From positions 1,937 to 42,105 of the forward strand of contig DHWX01000093.1 of assembly GCA_002413395.1 (NCBI GenBank): 40,169 bases of DNA, given 5' to 3'. This DNA is from Polaromonas sp. UBA5171. Its GTDB lineage: Bacteria; Pseudomonadota; Gammaproteobacteria; Burkholderiales; Burkholderiaceae_C. The position numbers were made by a program, and so were the translations under genes. Positions 24,397 through 32,109 of this stretch are shown here, piece by piece; positions within the stretch are counted from its first letter, which is position 1; each line of letters starts with the position of its first letter. The notes beneath the pieces are model-generated. The model worked only from the letters and a program-made list of their open reading frames with translations, was not told the DNA's origin and made no database searches.

Positions 24397-24456
24397 CGAT
24401 CATCGCGTTCCGCAAGGTAAAATTGACAGTCAATATAATTTACGGATAGGTTCTTC

Positions 24457-25515
24457 TTAGCCTTCAACCTGTTTGGCCGCAGCGGTGACCTTCACCGTGC
24501 CCACCAACGGTTGGGACTCCACCCAGTGACGCACGCGCTCGGCATCACCCAAACGGCTCAACTTGCCGGCGGAATCCAGAAATACCATGATCAGTTTGCG
24601 GCCTGCAATTTTTGTCTGCATCACCATGCATTGACCAGCTTCATTGATAAAGCCGGTTTTTTGCAAGCCGATATCCCACGCGGGGTTCTTCACCAGGCGG
24701 TTCGTGTTGTTGAACTGCAGTGTGCGGTTACCCACTGCAACTTGGAAACCGGTTGAAGTAGTCAACTCACGCAGTATCGGGTCGTTATACGCCGCATTGA
24801 CCAACGTGGCCAGATCCTGGGCACTGGACTGATTGCTGCTGGACAGGCCCGTCGGCTCCACGTAACGGGTGTCTTTCATGCCAAGCACCTTTGCCTTGGC
24901 GTTCATTAGGCTGACAAACGTTGCCAAGCCACCGGGATAGGTACGGCCCAATGCATGCGCTGCACGATTTTCGCTGGACATCAAGGCAAGATGCAGTAAT
25001 TTTCCGCGCGTCAGCGTGGTGCCCACCCTCAGCCGCGAACTGCTGTGTTTTTCGGTATCCACGTCATCCTGCGTCACCGTGATCAATTCATCCATGGGTA
25101 GCTTGGCACCACTGATGATAACCCCGGTCATCAATTTGGTCAGGGATGCAATGGGCAACACCGCGTGGTCATTTTTTCTGAACAGCACTTCATGCGTGTC
25201 CTGGTCAATGACCAGTGCTACGCTGGACTTCAGATCCAGTGGATCCTGCGCGCTGTGCAGACCGGCAACCTGGCCAAAGGAAGGTTGGGCTGGCACCACA
25301 GCGTGAATGACGGCTCGGTGTTTGGTATGCGCCGAAAAGCGAACTCTTTTGTGTGTTGAAACAACTCTTTTGGATACCGATGTTTTTGTAACATGTGGCT
25401 TTTTTACAATCCCGCGTTTGCTTGTTTCCGCGTGGACCACCGGCGCAGCCAATGCTGTAAATAAAGCCAGGAATCCAACGATTTGTAATGCGCGATTGAA
25501 AATCTGATGCGACAT
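24457..25515 (-). CDS. pbpG: D-alanyl-D-alanine endopeptidase (PBP7/PbpG type)
   Basis: A 352-residue periplasmic peptidase of the S11 family that cuts peptidoglycan cross-links. A signal peptide (about 1-29, ending VVHA) is followed by a basic Lys/Thr/His-rich stretch (30-72) and then the catalytic domain with the three active-site motifs: Ser124-Leu-Thr-Lys127, Ser181-Glu-Asn183 and Lys286-Thr-Gly288. There is no C-terminal amphipathic anchor, which favours PbpG over DacA. The basic linker is longer than I would expect and might bind the wall or membrane. The stop codon lies three bases from the right end of the IS5-type relic, so the native 3' region and terminator have been displaced. Confidence 0.92.
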   Translation of the reverse strand: MSHQIFNRALQIVGFLALFTALAAPVVHAETSKRGIVKKPHVTKTSVSKRVVSTHKRVRFSAHTKHRAVIHAVVPAQPSFGQVAGLHSAQDPLDLKSSVALVIDQDTHEVLFRKNDHAVLPIASLTKLMTGVIISGAKLPMDELITVTQDDVDTEKHSSSRLRVGTTLTRGKLLHLALMSSENRAAHALGRTYPGGLATFVSLMNAKAKVLGMKDTRYVEPTGLSSSNQSSAQDLATLVNAAYNDPILRELTTSTGFQVAVGNRTLQFNNTNRLVKNPAWDIGLQKTGFINEAGQCMVMQTKIAGRKLIMVFLDSAGKLSRLGDAERVRHWVESQPLVGTVKVTAAAKQVEG

Positions 25516-25627
25516 GGTGGATAGGGGTCTGCTTTAGGTTGCAATTCGAACGACAACTGCAGTGTATACAAATAGAAAAAGTCACGCAATATCAGAAACT
25601 TGCATGACTTTCCTAAAAACGCTCTCA

Positions 25628-25660
25628 GATCATGGCATTTTTGACACTTACGCCATGATC
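25628..25660 (-). terminator. Hairpin after leuA, possible terminator
   Basis: GATCATGGC (25628-25636) and GCCATGATC (25652-25660) form a perfect 9-bp stem with a 15-base loop. On the minus strand a short T-rich stretch follows eight bases later. It is the only terminator-like structure between leuA and the endopeptidase gene. Confidence 0.45.
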
Positions 25661-25720
25661 CGAACTCTAAAAACTTTCAAGTCATTGAATTCAAAGTAAA
25701 TATTTTAATGGATCCATGCA

Positions 25721-27259
25721 TCATCCCTGCGCCGCAACGCGATCAGCTTTACTTTGAAGTTTGTTCAGTGCGCTCAGATAGGCCTTCGCCGACGCCACCA
25801 CAATGTCAGGATCAGCGCCGACGCCGTTCACAACACGTCCGCTATTTTGCAGACGCACCGTTACTTCCCCCTGGCTTTCTGTTGATCCACTAATGGCATT
25901 CACGGAATAGAGCACCATCTCCGCACCGCTCTTGACATATGATTCGATAGCTTTGAGAGACGCGTCAACCGGTCCGTTGCCATCCGATTCACTTTTGACT
26001 TCCTTGCCATCCACCGTAAAAACAATACGCGCTTGAGGACGTTCGCCGGTTTCACTGTGTTGCGACAAGGACACGAAGCCGTATTGTTCGTGGTCATGGC
26101 TGAGGCTTTCATCACTCACCAGCGCGAGGATATCCTCATCAAAAATATCGCTTTTTCGGTCCGCAAGGTCCTTGAACCTGACGAACGCATTGTTGATGTC
26201 GGCTTCGCTTTCCATCACGACACCCAGCTCCTGCAAACGCTGTTTGAAGGCATTGCGGCCGCTCAACTTGCCCATCACAATCTTGTTGGCACTCCAGCCC
26301 ACATCTTCGGCTCGCATAATTTCATAGGTGTCACGCGCCTTGAGTACGCCGTCCTGGTGGATACCGGAAGCATGGGCAAAGGCGTTTGCCCCCACCACGG
26401 CCTTGTTGGGCTGCACCACAAAACCGGTGATCTGGCTGACCAGCCGGCTGGCAGCCAGAATGTGCTGCGTATCTATGCCGAGGTCAAGGTCAAAGTAGTC
26501 CCTGCGCGTTTTCACGGCCATCACCACCTCTTCAAGCGAACAATTACCCGCCCGTTCCCCCAATCCGTTAATGGTGCACTCTACCTGCCGGGCACCGCCG
26601 ATCTTCACGCCCGCCAGGGAATTGGCAACGGCCATGCCGAGATCGTTGTGGCAGTGCACAGACCAGATGGCTTTGTCACTGTTGGGAATACGCTCACGCA
26701 AATTTTTGATGAAATTGCCATAGAGCTCAGGGATGGCGTAGCCCACGGTATCCGGCACGTTGATGGTGGTCGCGCCTTCGCTGATCACCGCTTCAATAAC
26801 ACGGCACAGGAAGTCCGGATCGGAGCGGTAACCGTCTTCCGGGCTGAACTCGATATCTGCCATGAGGTTGCGTGCGAAACGCACCGAGAGCCTGGCCTGC
26901 TCAAACACCTGCTCGGGTGTCATGCGCAGCTTCTTTTCCATGTGCAGCGCACTGGTTGCCAAAAAAAGATGCAGACGTCCGGAGTTGGCCGACTTGAGGG
27001 CTTCGGCAGCGCGGGAAATGTCGCGGTCATTGGCGCGGGCCAGCGAACAAATTGTGGAACCCTTGACAATTTCCGCGATAGCCCTGACGCATTCGAAATC
27101 GCCATTGGAACTAGCTGCAAAACCCGCTTCAATCACATCGACCTTCAGCCGTTCCAGTTGACGGGCAATGCGCAGCTTTTCGTCCCGCGTCATGGAGGCA
27201 CCGGGAGACTGCTCACCGTCGCGCAAGGTAGTATCAAAAATAATCAGTCGGTCAGCCAT
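25721..27259 (-). CDS. leuA: 2-isopropylmalate synthase
   Basis: A 512-residue enzyme that commits 2-ketoisovalerate to leucine synthesis. The catalytic TIM barrel opens with IFDTTLRDGEQSPGASM; metal and substrate motifs include HCHNDLGMAVANSLAG and GLGERAGNCSLEEVVMA, and HASGIHQDG lies at the barrel end. The C-terminal leucine-sensing dimer domain (from about residue 395) is complete, so feedback inhibition is expected. ATG 27259 has a GGAG site; the ORF extends ten codons further but without support. Upstream lies a Leu-rich leader ORF with a terminator, so expression is probably attenuated by leucine supply. It is the last gene of the ilv-pssA-leuA series. Confidence 0.97.
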   Translation of the reverse strand: MADRLIIFDTTLRDGEQSPGASMTRDEKLRIARQLERLKVDVIEAGFAASSNGDFECVRAIAEIVKGSTICSLARANDRDISRAAEALKSANSGRLHLFLATSALHMEKKLRMTPEQVFEQARLSVRFARNLMADIEFSPEDGYRSDPDFLCRVIEAVISEGATTINVPDTVGYAIPELYGNFIKNLRERIPNSDKAIWSVHCHNDLGMAVANSLAGVKIGGARQVECTINGLGERAGNCSLEEVVMAVKTRRDYFDLDLGIDTQHILAASRLVSQITGFVVQPNKAVVGANAFAHASGIHQDGVLKARDTYEIMRAEDVGWSANKIVMGKLSGRNAFKQRLQELGVVMESEADINNAFVRFKDLADRKSDIFDEDILALVSDESLSHDHEQYGFVSLSQHSETGERPQARIVFTVDGKEVKSESDGNGPVDASLKAIESYVKSGAEMVLYSVNAISGSTESQGEVTVRLQNSGRVVNGVGADPDIVVASAKAYLSALNKLQSKADRVAAQG

Positions 27260-27281
27260 GGGTTCTCCAATAGATTCAAAA

Positions 27282-27317
27282 ACCAGCAACCCAAAACAAA
27301 AACGGCCCGTTGCTGGT
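27282..27317 (-). promoter_or_regulatory. Alternative hairpin overlapping the leuA attenuator
   Basis: ACCAGCAAC (27282-27290) and GTTGCTGGT (27309-27317) are a perfect 9-bp inverted repeat. The right part is the loop and 3' arm start of the attenuator terminator, so this structure and the terminator exclude each other. It also lies just before the leuA ribosome site. Confidence 0.55.
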
Positions 27318-27331
27318 GCAAACGGGCCGTT
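27291..27331 (-). terminator. Attenuator terminator in the leuA leader
   Basis: AACGGCCCGTT (27301-27311) and AACGGGCCGTT (27321-27331) are a perfect 11-bp inverted repeat with a 9-base loop. On the minus strand it is followed by TTTTTGTTTT. It ends 32 bases before the leuA start codon and follows the leader ORF by about 20 bases. The leader ORF carries AACGGGC, which can pair with the first-transcribed arm and prevent the terminator. Confidence 0.85.
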
Positions 27332-27351
27332 GAATCAGGTGTACGCGTGCG

Positions 27352-27405
27352 CTACCGTCTCCGCCCGTTGGCAGTTAGCAGTAGTGCTAGCAAAATTCGT
27401 TTCAT
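27352..27405 (-). CDS. Candidate leucine leader peptide of leuA
   Basis: The 17-codon ORF MKRILLALLLTANGRRR has five leucine codons among residues 5-10 (TTG, CTA, CTA, CTG, CTA); three are CTA, normally rare in GC-rich genomes. It ends 20 bases before the attenuator terminator in front of leuA. The bases AACGGGC at codons 13-15 are complementary to the terminator's first arm. If the ribosome stalls at the early Leu codons this segment is free to block the terminator; if it reaches the stop codon it covers the segment and the terminator can form. The ribosome-binding site is weak, which is the main doubt. Type and position match known leu leader peptides of other proteobacteria. Confidence 0.75.
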   Translation of the reverse strand: MKRILLALLLTANGRRR

Positions 27406-27424
27406 GGAAAGAATGTACCACAAT

Positions 27425-28237
27425 TCATTTGTGAAGGCCGCGCTCATCCGGCTCGTCGGTTGACGTTGAAATAACGCTGGTCTGCTGACCCTTGGCTTTG
27501 CGCCAGCCATACAGCACGTACCCCGACAAGCCATACAGCACAAACAAGGCAAACATCACCGTCGGCGGATCAATGTTGATAATGGCAATTCCCAGGACAA
27601 TCAACACAATCACAACGAATGGGACGCTACGCTTCATTTGAACGTCCTTGAAACTATAGAACGGCACATTGGTGACCATTGTCAGGCCAGCGTATAGCGT
27701 CAAACCAAAAGTGATCCAACGCACTTCCAGGCCGCTGATGCCGGCTTCAGTCATGAGCCAGATAAAGCCGGCCACCAGGGCCGCGGCTGCCGGCGACGGC
27801 AAGCCCTGAAAAAACCGCTTGTCAACCACTGCGGCATTGACGTTAAAGCGGGCCAGGCGCAGTGCAGCGCAGGCACAATAGACAAAGGCCCCGATCCAGC
27901 CCCATCGCCCCAGACTGGTCAAGGCCCAAACGTAGGCAATCAGTGCGGGTGCCGCCCCGAAAGACACCATGTCGGACAGGGAATCCATTTGTTCACCAAA
28001 GGCGCTCTGGGTATTGGTCATACGGGCGACCCTACCGTCCAGGCTATCGAGCACCATGGCGGCAAATACACCGATGGCGGCCTGATCAAAACGTCCGTTC
28101 ATGGCCATCACGATGGCGTAAAAGCCGCCAAACAGGGCAGCCAGCGTAAACAGGTTGGGCAGGATGTAAATGCCTTTGCGACGCTTGCGTGGCACCGCTT
28201 CCCGGGTCACCGAAGTGAATTCCTCGCCATCATGCAT
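27425..28237 (-). CDS. pssA: CDP-diacylglycerol--serine O-phosphatidyltransferase
   Basis: A 270-residue inner-membrane enzyme making phosphatidylserine, the precursor of phosphatidylethanolamine. The CDP-alcohol phosphotransferase signature D-G-x2-A-R-x8-G-x3-D-x3-D is present as DSLDGRVARMTNTQSAFGEQMDSLSD read across residues about 64-89. Several hydrophobic helices follow to about residue 245, then a polar C-terminal tail. The type is the integral-membrane PssA (type II), not the E. coli soluble type. It sits between ilvC and leuA, an arrangement typical of betaproteobacteria. The psd gene often found beside it is absent here. A terminator lies between ilvC and pssA, so an internal promoter is likely. 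Confidence 0.94.
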   Translation of the reverse strand: MHDGEEFTSVTREAVPRKRRKGIYILPNLFTLAALFGGFYAIVMAMNGRFDQAAIGVFAAMVLDSLDGRVARMTNTQSAFGEQMDSLSDMVSFGAAPALIAYVWALTSLGRWGWIGAFVYCACAALRLARFNVNAAVVDKRFFQGLPSPAAAALVAGFIWLMTEAGISGLEVRWITFGLTLYAGLTMVTNVPFYSFKDVQMKRSVPFVVIVLIVLGIAIINIDPPTVMFALFVLYGLSGYVLYGWRKAKGQQTSVISTSTDEPDERGLHK

Positions 28238-28265
28238 AAAAATACTCCTGAAACCTTACTGAACA

Positions 28266-28302
28266 CCAGTAAAAAAGCCGCGCAGACCACCAAGCGCGGC
28301 TT
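28266..28302 (-). terminator. Intrinsic terminator after ilvC
   Basis: AAGCCGCGC (28275-28283) and GCGCGGCTT (28294-28302) form a perfect 9-bp stem with a 10-base loop. A T run follows on the minus strand. It lies 33 bases after the ilvC stop codon, before pssA. Confidence 0.82.
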
Positions 28303-28335
28303 ATCCTGGAGCAAAAGCCTGATTGAATTAGAGGC

Positions 28336-29352
28336 TCAGTTTCGCGTCTGGTCAACCAGCTTGTTTTTCATGATCCAGGGCATCATGGCACGCAGCTTCC
28401 CGCCCACTTGCTCAATCTGGTGCTCGGACGTCAAACGCCGGCGGCTGAGCAGCGTTGGAGCGCCAACCTGGTTCTCCAGCAGAAAGCTCTTGGCATATTC
28501 ACCAGTCTGAATGTCCTTGAGCGTTGCGCGCATCGCGTTTTTGGTGTCTTCCGTGATGATGCGCGGCCCAGTCACATACTCGCCATACTCGGCGTTGTTG
28601 GAAATGGAATAATTCATGTTGGCGATGCCGCCTTCATAAATCAGGTCAACAATCAGCTTGAGTTCGTGCAGGCATTCAAAATAGGCCATTTCAGGCGCAT
28701 AACCGGCTTCCACCAGGGTTTCAAAACCCGCCTTGATAAGTTCAACGGTACCGCCACACAGCACTGCCTGCTCACCAAACAGATCAGTTTCGGTCTCTTC
28801 GCGGAAGCTGGTTTCAATGATGCCAGCCTTGCCGCCGCCATTGGCCATGGCGTAGCTCAGAGCCAAGTCGCGCGCTTTGCCGGTTTTGTCCTGATGCACG
28901 GCAATCAGGTGTGGCACACCACCGCCTTGCGTGTAGGTACTGCGCACCGTATGGCCTGGCGCTTTGGGCGCGACCATCCAGACATCCAGATCGGCCCGCG
29001 GCATAACGCAGCCGTAATGCACATTGAAGCCATGCGCGAACACCAGCGACGCGCCTTGCTTGATATGCGGTGCGACGTCATTTTTGTAAACAGTACCAAT
29101 CTGCTCGTCAGGCAGCAGAATCATCACCACATCAGCGGCTTTGACCGCATCTGCAACTTCGGCAACCTTCAAGCCGGCTTTTTCAACCTTGGCCCACGAA
29201 GCCCCACCTTTGCGCAGCCCCACGACAACTTTCACACCACTATCGTTCAAATTTTGCGCATGCGCATGACCTTGGCTACCGTAGCCGATGATGGCAACCG
29301 TTTTGCCTTTAATCAGGCTCAAATCACAATCTTTGTCGTAAAAAACTTTCAT
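28336..29352 (-). CDS. ilvC: Ketol-acid reductoisomerase (NADP)
   Basis: A 338-residue class I enzyme for isoleucine, valine and leucine synthesis. The Rossmann motif IIGYGSQGHAHAQNL is near residue 21; Arg and Ser residues in the following loop (VGLRKGGASWAKVEKAG) fit NADP preference. The catalytic domain contains the acidic metal ligands in EQAVLCGGTVELIKAGFETLVEAGY and the family stretch YSISNNAEYGEYV. ATG 29352 has AGGAG six bases away and begins MKVFYDKDCD as usual; the open frame extends further upstream without support. It follows ilvN by 73 bases and ends at its own terminator. Confidence 0.97.
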   Translation of the reverse strand: MKVFYDKDCDLSLIKGKTVAIIGYGSQGHAHAQNLNDSGVKVVVGLRKGGASWAKVEKAGLKVAEVADAVKAADVVMILLPDEQIGTVYKNDVAPHIKQGASLVFAHGFNVHYGCVMPRADLDVWMVAPKAPGHTVRSTYTQGGGVPHLIAVHQDKTGKARDLALSYAMANGGGKAGIIETSFREETETDLFGEQAVLCGGTVELIKAGFETLVEAGYAPEMAYFECLHELKLIVDLIYEGGIANMNYSISNNAEYGEYVTGPRIITEDTKNAMRATLKDIQTGEYAKSFLLENQVGAPTLLSRRRLTSEHQIEQVGGKLRAMMPWIMKNKLVDQTRN

Positions 29353-29425
29353 CTTTCGCTCCTGAGTACCTGCAATAAATAAAATAAACCAACCAACCAA
29401 CTCCGGCACCCGGATATTGGCGATC

Positions 29426-29917
29426 TCAAACTCTCAAAATCCGCTCGCCACGGCCAATACCGCTTGAACCGGTTCGTACCGTTTCAAGGATGGCGCTACG
29501 GTCAATAGCCTCCAGAAACGCATCATTTTTGGACTGATCGCCTGTCAGTTCAATGGTGTAACTCTTTTCCGTCACATCAATGATCCGCCCGCGAAATATA
29601 TCAGCCATGCGCTTCATCTCTTCGCGCTCCTTGCCGACCGAGCGCACCTTGACCATCATAAGTTCGCGCTCTGTGTAAGCGCCTTCGGTCAGGTCAACAA
29701 CCTTGACCACTTCAATCAACCGGTTCAGGTGCTTTGTGATCTGCTCAATCACATCGTCCGAGCCGGTGGTCTGAATCGTCATGCGTGAGAGGCTCGGGTC
29801 TTCAGTCGGTGCAACGGTCAGACTTTCAATGTTGTAGCCCCGGGCCGAAAACAGGCCAACCACGCGGGAAAGGGCTCCTGGTTCGTTTTCCAGCAAAACT
29901 GCAATGATGTGTTTCAT
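29426..29917 (-). CDS. ilvN: Acetolactate synthase small (regulatory) subunit
   Basis: A 163-residue regulatory subunit of the IlvH/IlvN type with the N-terminal ACT domain (IIAVLLENEPGALSRVVGLFSARGYNIESLTV) that binds valine for feedback inhibition, and a C-terminal domain ending TIELTGDQSKNDAFLEAIDRS and a short basic tail. Length matches IlvH (E. coli 163). It lies 97 bases behind the large-subunit gene in the same direction. The gene symbol is ilvN or ilvH depending on convention. Confidence 0.96.
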   Translation of the reverse strand: MKHIIAVLLENEPGALSRVVGLFSARGYNIESLTVAPTEDPSLSRMTIQTTGSDDVIEQITKHLNRLIEVVKVVDLTEGAYTERELMMVKVRSVGKEREEMKRMADIFRGRIIDVTEKSYTIELTGDQSKNDAFLEAIDRSAILETVRTGSSGIGRGERILRV

Positions 29918-30014
29918 AAAAGGATTTCTCTTTTCTGAGCCCTCCCCCCTGCGCGGTAACGCACGGGCTTGGCTGCAAATAGATTCGTCAGTTGACGGTT
30001 AAAAAAGGAACTGT

Positions 30015-31793
30015 TCAGAGATCTTCAGAGCCGAGCAGCATCTCGGTAATGCCCTTGCCGGCCTGCACCATCGGAAACACGTTTTCAGTCGGATCGGTGC
30101 GGAAATCCATGAACACGGTACGATCCTTGAGCTTGCGGGCTTCGCGCAGCGCCGGCTCCACATCCTGCGGTTTCTCGATCAGCATGCCGACGTGGCCGTA
30201 GGCTTCAGCCAGTTTTACAAAATTGGGCAACGCGTCCATGTAACTGCTGCTGTAGCGCCCGGCATATTCCACTTCCTGCCACTGACGAACCATGCCCAGA
30301 TAGCGGTTATTGAGTGACACGATCTTGATCGGCGTGTTGTATTGCAGGCAAGTTGACAGTTCCTGGATGCACATTTGCACCGAGCCCTCACCGGTAATGC
30401 AAAACACTTCCGAGTCGGGTTTGGCCAGCTTGATTCCCATGGCATAAGGAATACCGACGCCCATGGTGCCCAGCCCGCCCGAATTGATCCAGCGGCGGGG
30501 TTTGTCAAACTTATAGTATTGTGCGGCCCACATCTGGTGCTGTCCCACGTCAGACGTGATGTAGGCGTCGGCGTCCTTGGTGAGGTTCCAGAGCGTCTCA
30601 ACCACATACTGTGGCTTGATCACATCGCCCTTGCCAAGGCTGTATTTCATGCAATCACGGGCGCGCCAGCCTTCAATGGTATTCCACCAGCCGCCCAGCG
30701 CGCCAGCATCGGGCTGGAGACCTGATTCCCGGATCATGGCGATCAATTCTGTCAGTACCTCTTTCACGTCGCCCACAATTGGAATATCAACCCTTACGCG
30801 CTTGGAAATGCTTGATGGGTCAATATCAATATGAATGATCTTGCGCTCATTTTGTGCAAAATGCTTGGGATTGCCAATTACGCGATCATCAAAACGGGCA
30901 CCGACGGCCAGCAGCACATCACAGTGCTGCATCGCGTTGTTGGCTTCAAGTGTGCCATGCATGCCCAGCATGCCAAGAAATTTCCTGTCGCTCGCCGGGT
31001 ACGCGCCCAAGCCCATCAGCGTGTTGGTGCAGGGATAACCGAGCATGTCCACCAGGGTGCGCAGTTCCTGCGCGGCATTGCTGAGCAACACGCCGCCTCC
31101 GGTGTAAATATACGGCCGCTTGGCCGACATCAGCAATTGCAGGGCTTTGCGAATCTGTCCACCGTGGCCCTTGCGCACCGGATTGTACGAGCGCATTGCA
31201 ATCTGCTGCGGATAGCCTGTGTACAGCGTCTTGTTGAACGAAACGTCCTTCGGAATATCGACCACCACAGGACCGGGTCGACCCGACCTGGCAATGTGAA
31301 ACGCCTTTTTGAGGATGTCAGCCATCTGGCGCACATCCTTCACCAAAAAGTTGTGCTTGACGATGGGGCGGGTAATACCCACGGTGTCACACTCCTGGAA
31401 CGCGTCCATACCAATCGCGTGGGTGGACACCTGACCGGTAATGATGACCATCGGGATGCTGTCCATGTAGGCCGTCGCGATACCGGTCACCGCGTTGGTC
31501 ACGCCCGGCCCGGAAGTCACCAATGCAACACCGACATCACCGGTTGCCCGTGCATACCCGTCGGCTGCGTGTACCGCAGCCTGTTCGTGACGCACCAGAA
31601 TGTGCTGAATCGAGTCCTGCTTGTAAAAAGCGTCGTAAATATGAAGGACTGCGCCACCCGGATAACCCCAGATGTACTTGACACCTTCGGCCTGCAGTGC
31701 CTTCACGAGGATTTCAGCGCCCCGCAGTTCCTGGGAATTGGTGTGTGCCGATGCGGCTGATGCGGAAGTAATTTCCGCCTGTGAAATTTCCAT
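30015..31793 (-). CDS. ilvB: Acetolactate synthase large (catalytic) subunit
   Basis: A 592-residue thiamine-diphosphate enzyme, first common step of branched-chain amino acid synthesis. The N-terminal pyrimidine domain contains WGYPGGAVLHIYDAFY and the catalytic Glu in RHEQAAVHAADGYAR; the central domain carries the FAD region (GLGAYPASDRKFLGMLGMHG); the C-terminal domain has the thiamine-diphosphate motif ITGEGSVQM through SLNNRYLGMVRQWQ. The ATG at 31793 with AAAGG six bases away is preferred over the TTG at 31799. A 38-codon ORF ends two bases before this start. It heads the ilvB-ilvN-ilvC series; the symbol could equally be ilvI or ilvG. Confidence 0.96.
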   Translation of the reverse strand: MEISQAEITSASAASAHTNSQELRGAEILVKALQAEGVKYIWGYPGGAVLHIYDAFYKQDSIQHILVRHEQAAVHAADGYARATGDVGVALVTSGPGVTNAVTGIATAYMDSIPMVIITGQVSTHAIGMDAFQECDTVGITRPIVKHNFLVKDVRQMADILKKAFHIARSGRPGPVVVDIPKDVSFNKTLYTGYPQQIAMRSYNPVRKGHGGQIRKALQLLMSAKRPYIYTGGGVLLSNAAQELRTLVDMLGYPCTNTLMGLGAYPASDRKFLGMLGMHGTLEANNAMQHCDVLLAVGARFDDRVIGNPKHFAQNERKIIHIDIDPSSISKRVRVDIPIVGDVKEVLTELIAMIRESGLQPDAGALGGWWNTIEGWRARDCMKYSLGKGDVIKPQYVVETLWNLTKDADAYITSDVGQHQMWAAQYYKFDKPRRWINSGGLGTMGVGIPYAMGIKLAKPDSEVFCITGEGSVQMCIQELSTCLQYNTPIKIVSLNNRYLGMVRQWQEVEYAGRYSSSYMDALPNFVKLAEAYGHVGMLIEKPQDVEPALREARKLKDRTVFMDFRTDPTENVFPMVQAGKGITEMLLGSEDL

Positions 31794-31795
31794 GA

Positions 31796-31912
31796 TCAAC
31801 CTTTGTGAATTTCTCTAACGAAATACCTTGGGTGCCTCTTCGCCTGCTCTTGTGAAGCCGCGTCAAGACTTGAGGCCAAAACCATAAGCAGAAACATAAT
31901 CCGCCGAGTCAT
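31796..31912 (-). CDS. Small ORF abutting ilvB, possible leader or small exported peptide
   Basis: A 38-codon ORF whose stop TGA ends two bases before the ilvB start, so ilvB translation could be coupled to it; the ilvB ribosome site lies inside it. Its opening MTRRIMFLLMVLASSL has Ile5, Leu8, Leu9, Val11 and Leu12, exactly the amino acids made by the operon, as in IlvL-type leaders. The same composition would also suit a signal peptide. No terminator hairpin lies between it and ilvB, so classic attenuation is not supported; control by coupling remains possible. Its own ribosome site is weak. I do not recognise the C-terminal half (HPRYFVREIHKG). Confidence 0.45.
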   Translation of the reverse strand: MTRRIMFLLMVLASSLDAASQEQAKRHPRYFVREIHKG

Positions 31913-32109
31913 GACCCGTTTGCCTTTTGAATTGCAAGACATATTATGACATTTAGCGTTGCACAATGGTGTGCGGGCTGGAAAATCGCGAGACCACAGC
32001 AGCCTTGATGCGATAATTTTGTCTCTGCAGGCGCACGGGATGTTCATGAAACATGGTCGCCACACACCACCCCTGATTGGGCGCGGCACAAACTTGGAAA
32101 CCAAAACCG

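Larger units (their letters stand above)
22937..24449 (+). pseudogene. IS5-family transposase, C-terminal remnant (interrupted)
   Basis: About 56 codons of the transposase C-terminus are recognisable in two pieces, 22939-23056 and 24397-24449, split by the inner IS element. The first piece holds the RWVVE-HS motif with the last catalytic Glu, then an in-frame TGA at 22975-22977. The second piece ends at TAG 24447-24449 inside the outer inverted repeat. The N-terminal and central transposase regions are gone. Confidence 0.78.
22832..24453 (+). mobile_element. Relic of an IS5-type element, interrupted by the IS256-type element
   Basis: Outer inverted repeats GAACTTATCCGTAAAT (22832-22847) and ATTTACGGATAGGTTC (24438-24453) match at 15 of 16 positions. 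Between them, with the inner IS removed, only about 280 bases remain. They code on the plus strand for the end of an IS5-family transposase: WRWVVEICHS, a stop TGA at 22975 where Trp is expected, then FNRFRKLLMRYEKLERSF and, across the inner insertion, AAAIIAFRKVKLTVNIIYG. The frame is restored exactly when the inner IS and one target copy are removed. The element has lost its 5' part and cannot move by itself. Its right end lies 3 bases from the stop codon of the endopeptidase gene. Confidence 0.82.

Noticed and set aside
26033..27463. 476-codon ORF on the plus strand opposite leuA
   Set aside because: It has no recognisable domain and is the antisense shadow of a well-conserved leuA; long antisense ORFs are common in GC-rich coding sequence. 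The same applies to 28408-29382 (ilvC), 30831-31760 (ilvB), 11284-12189 (kdsB) and 19003-19806.
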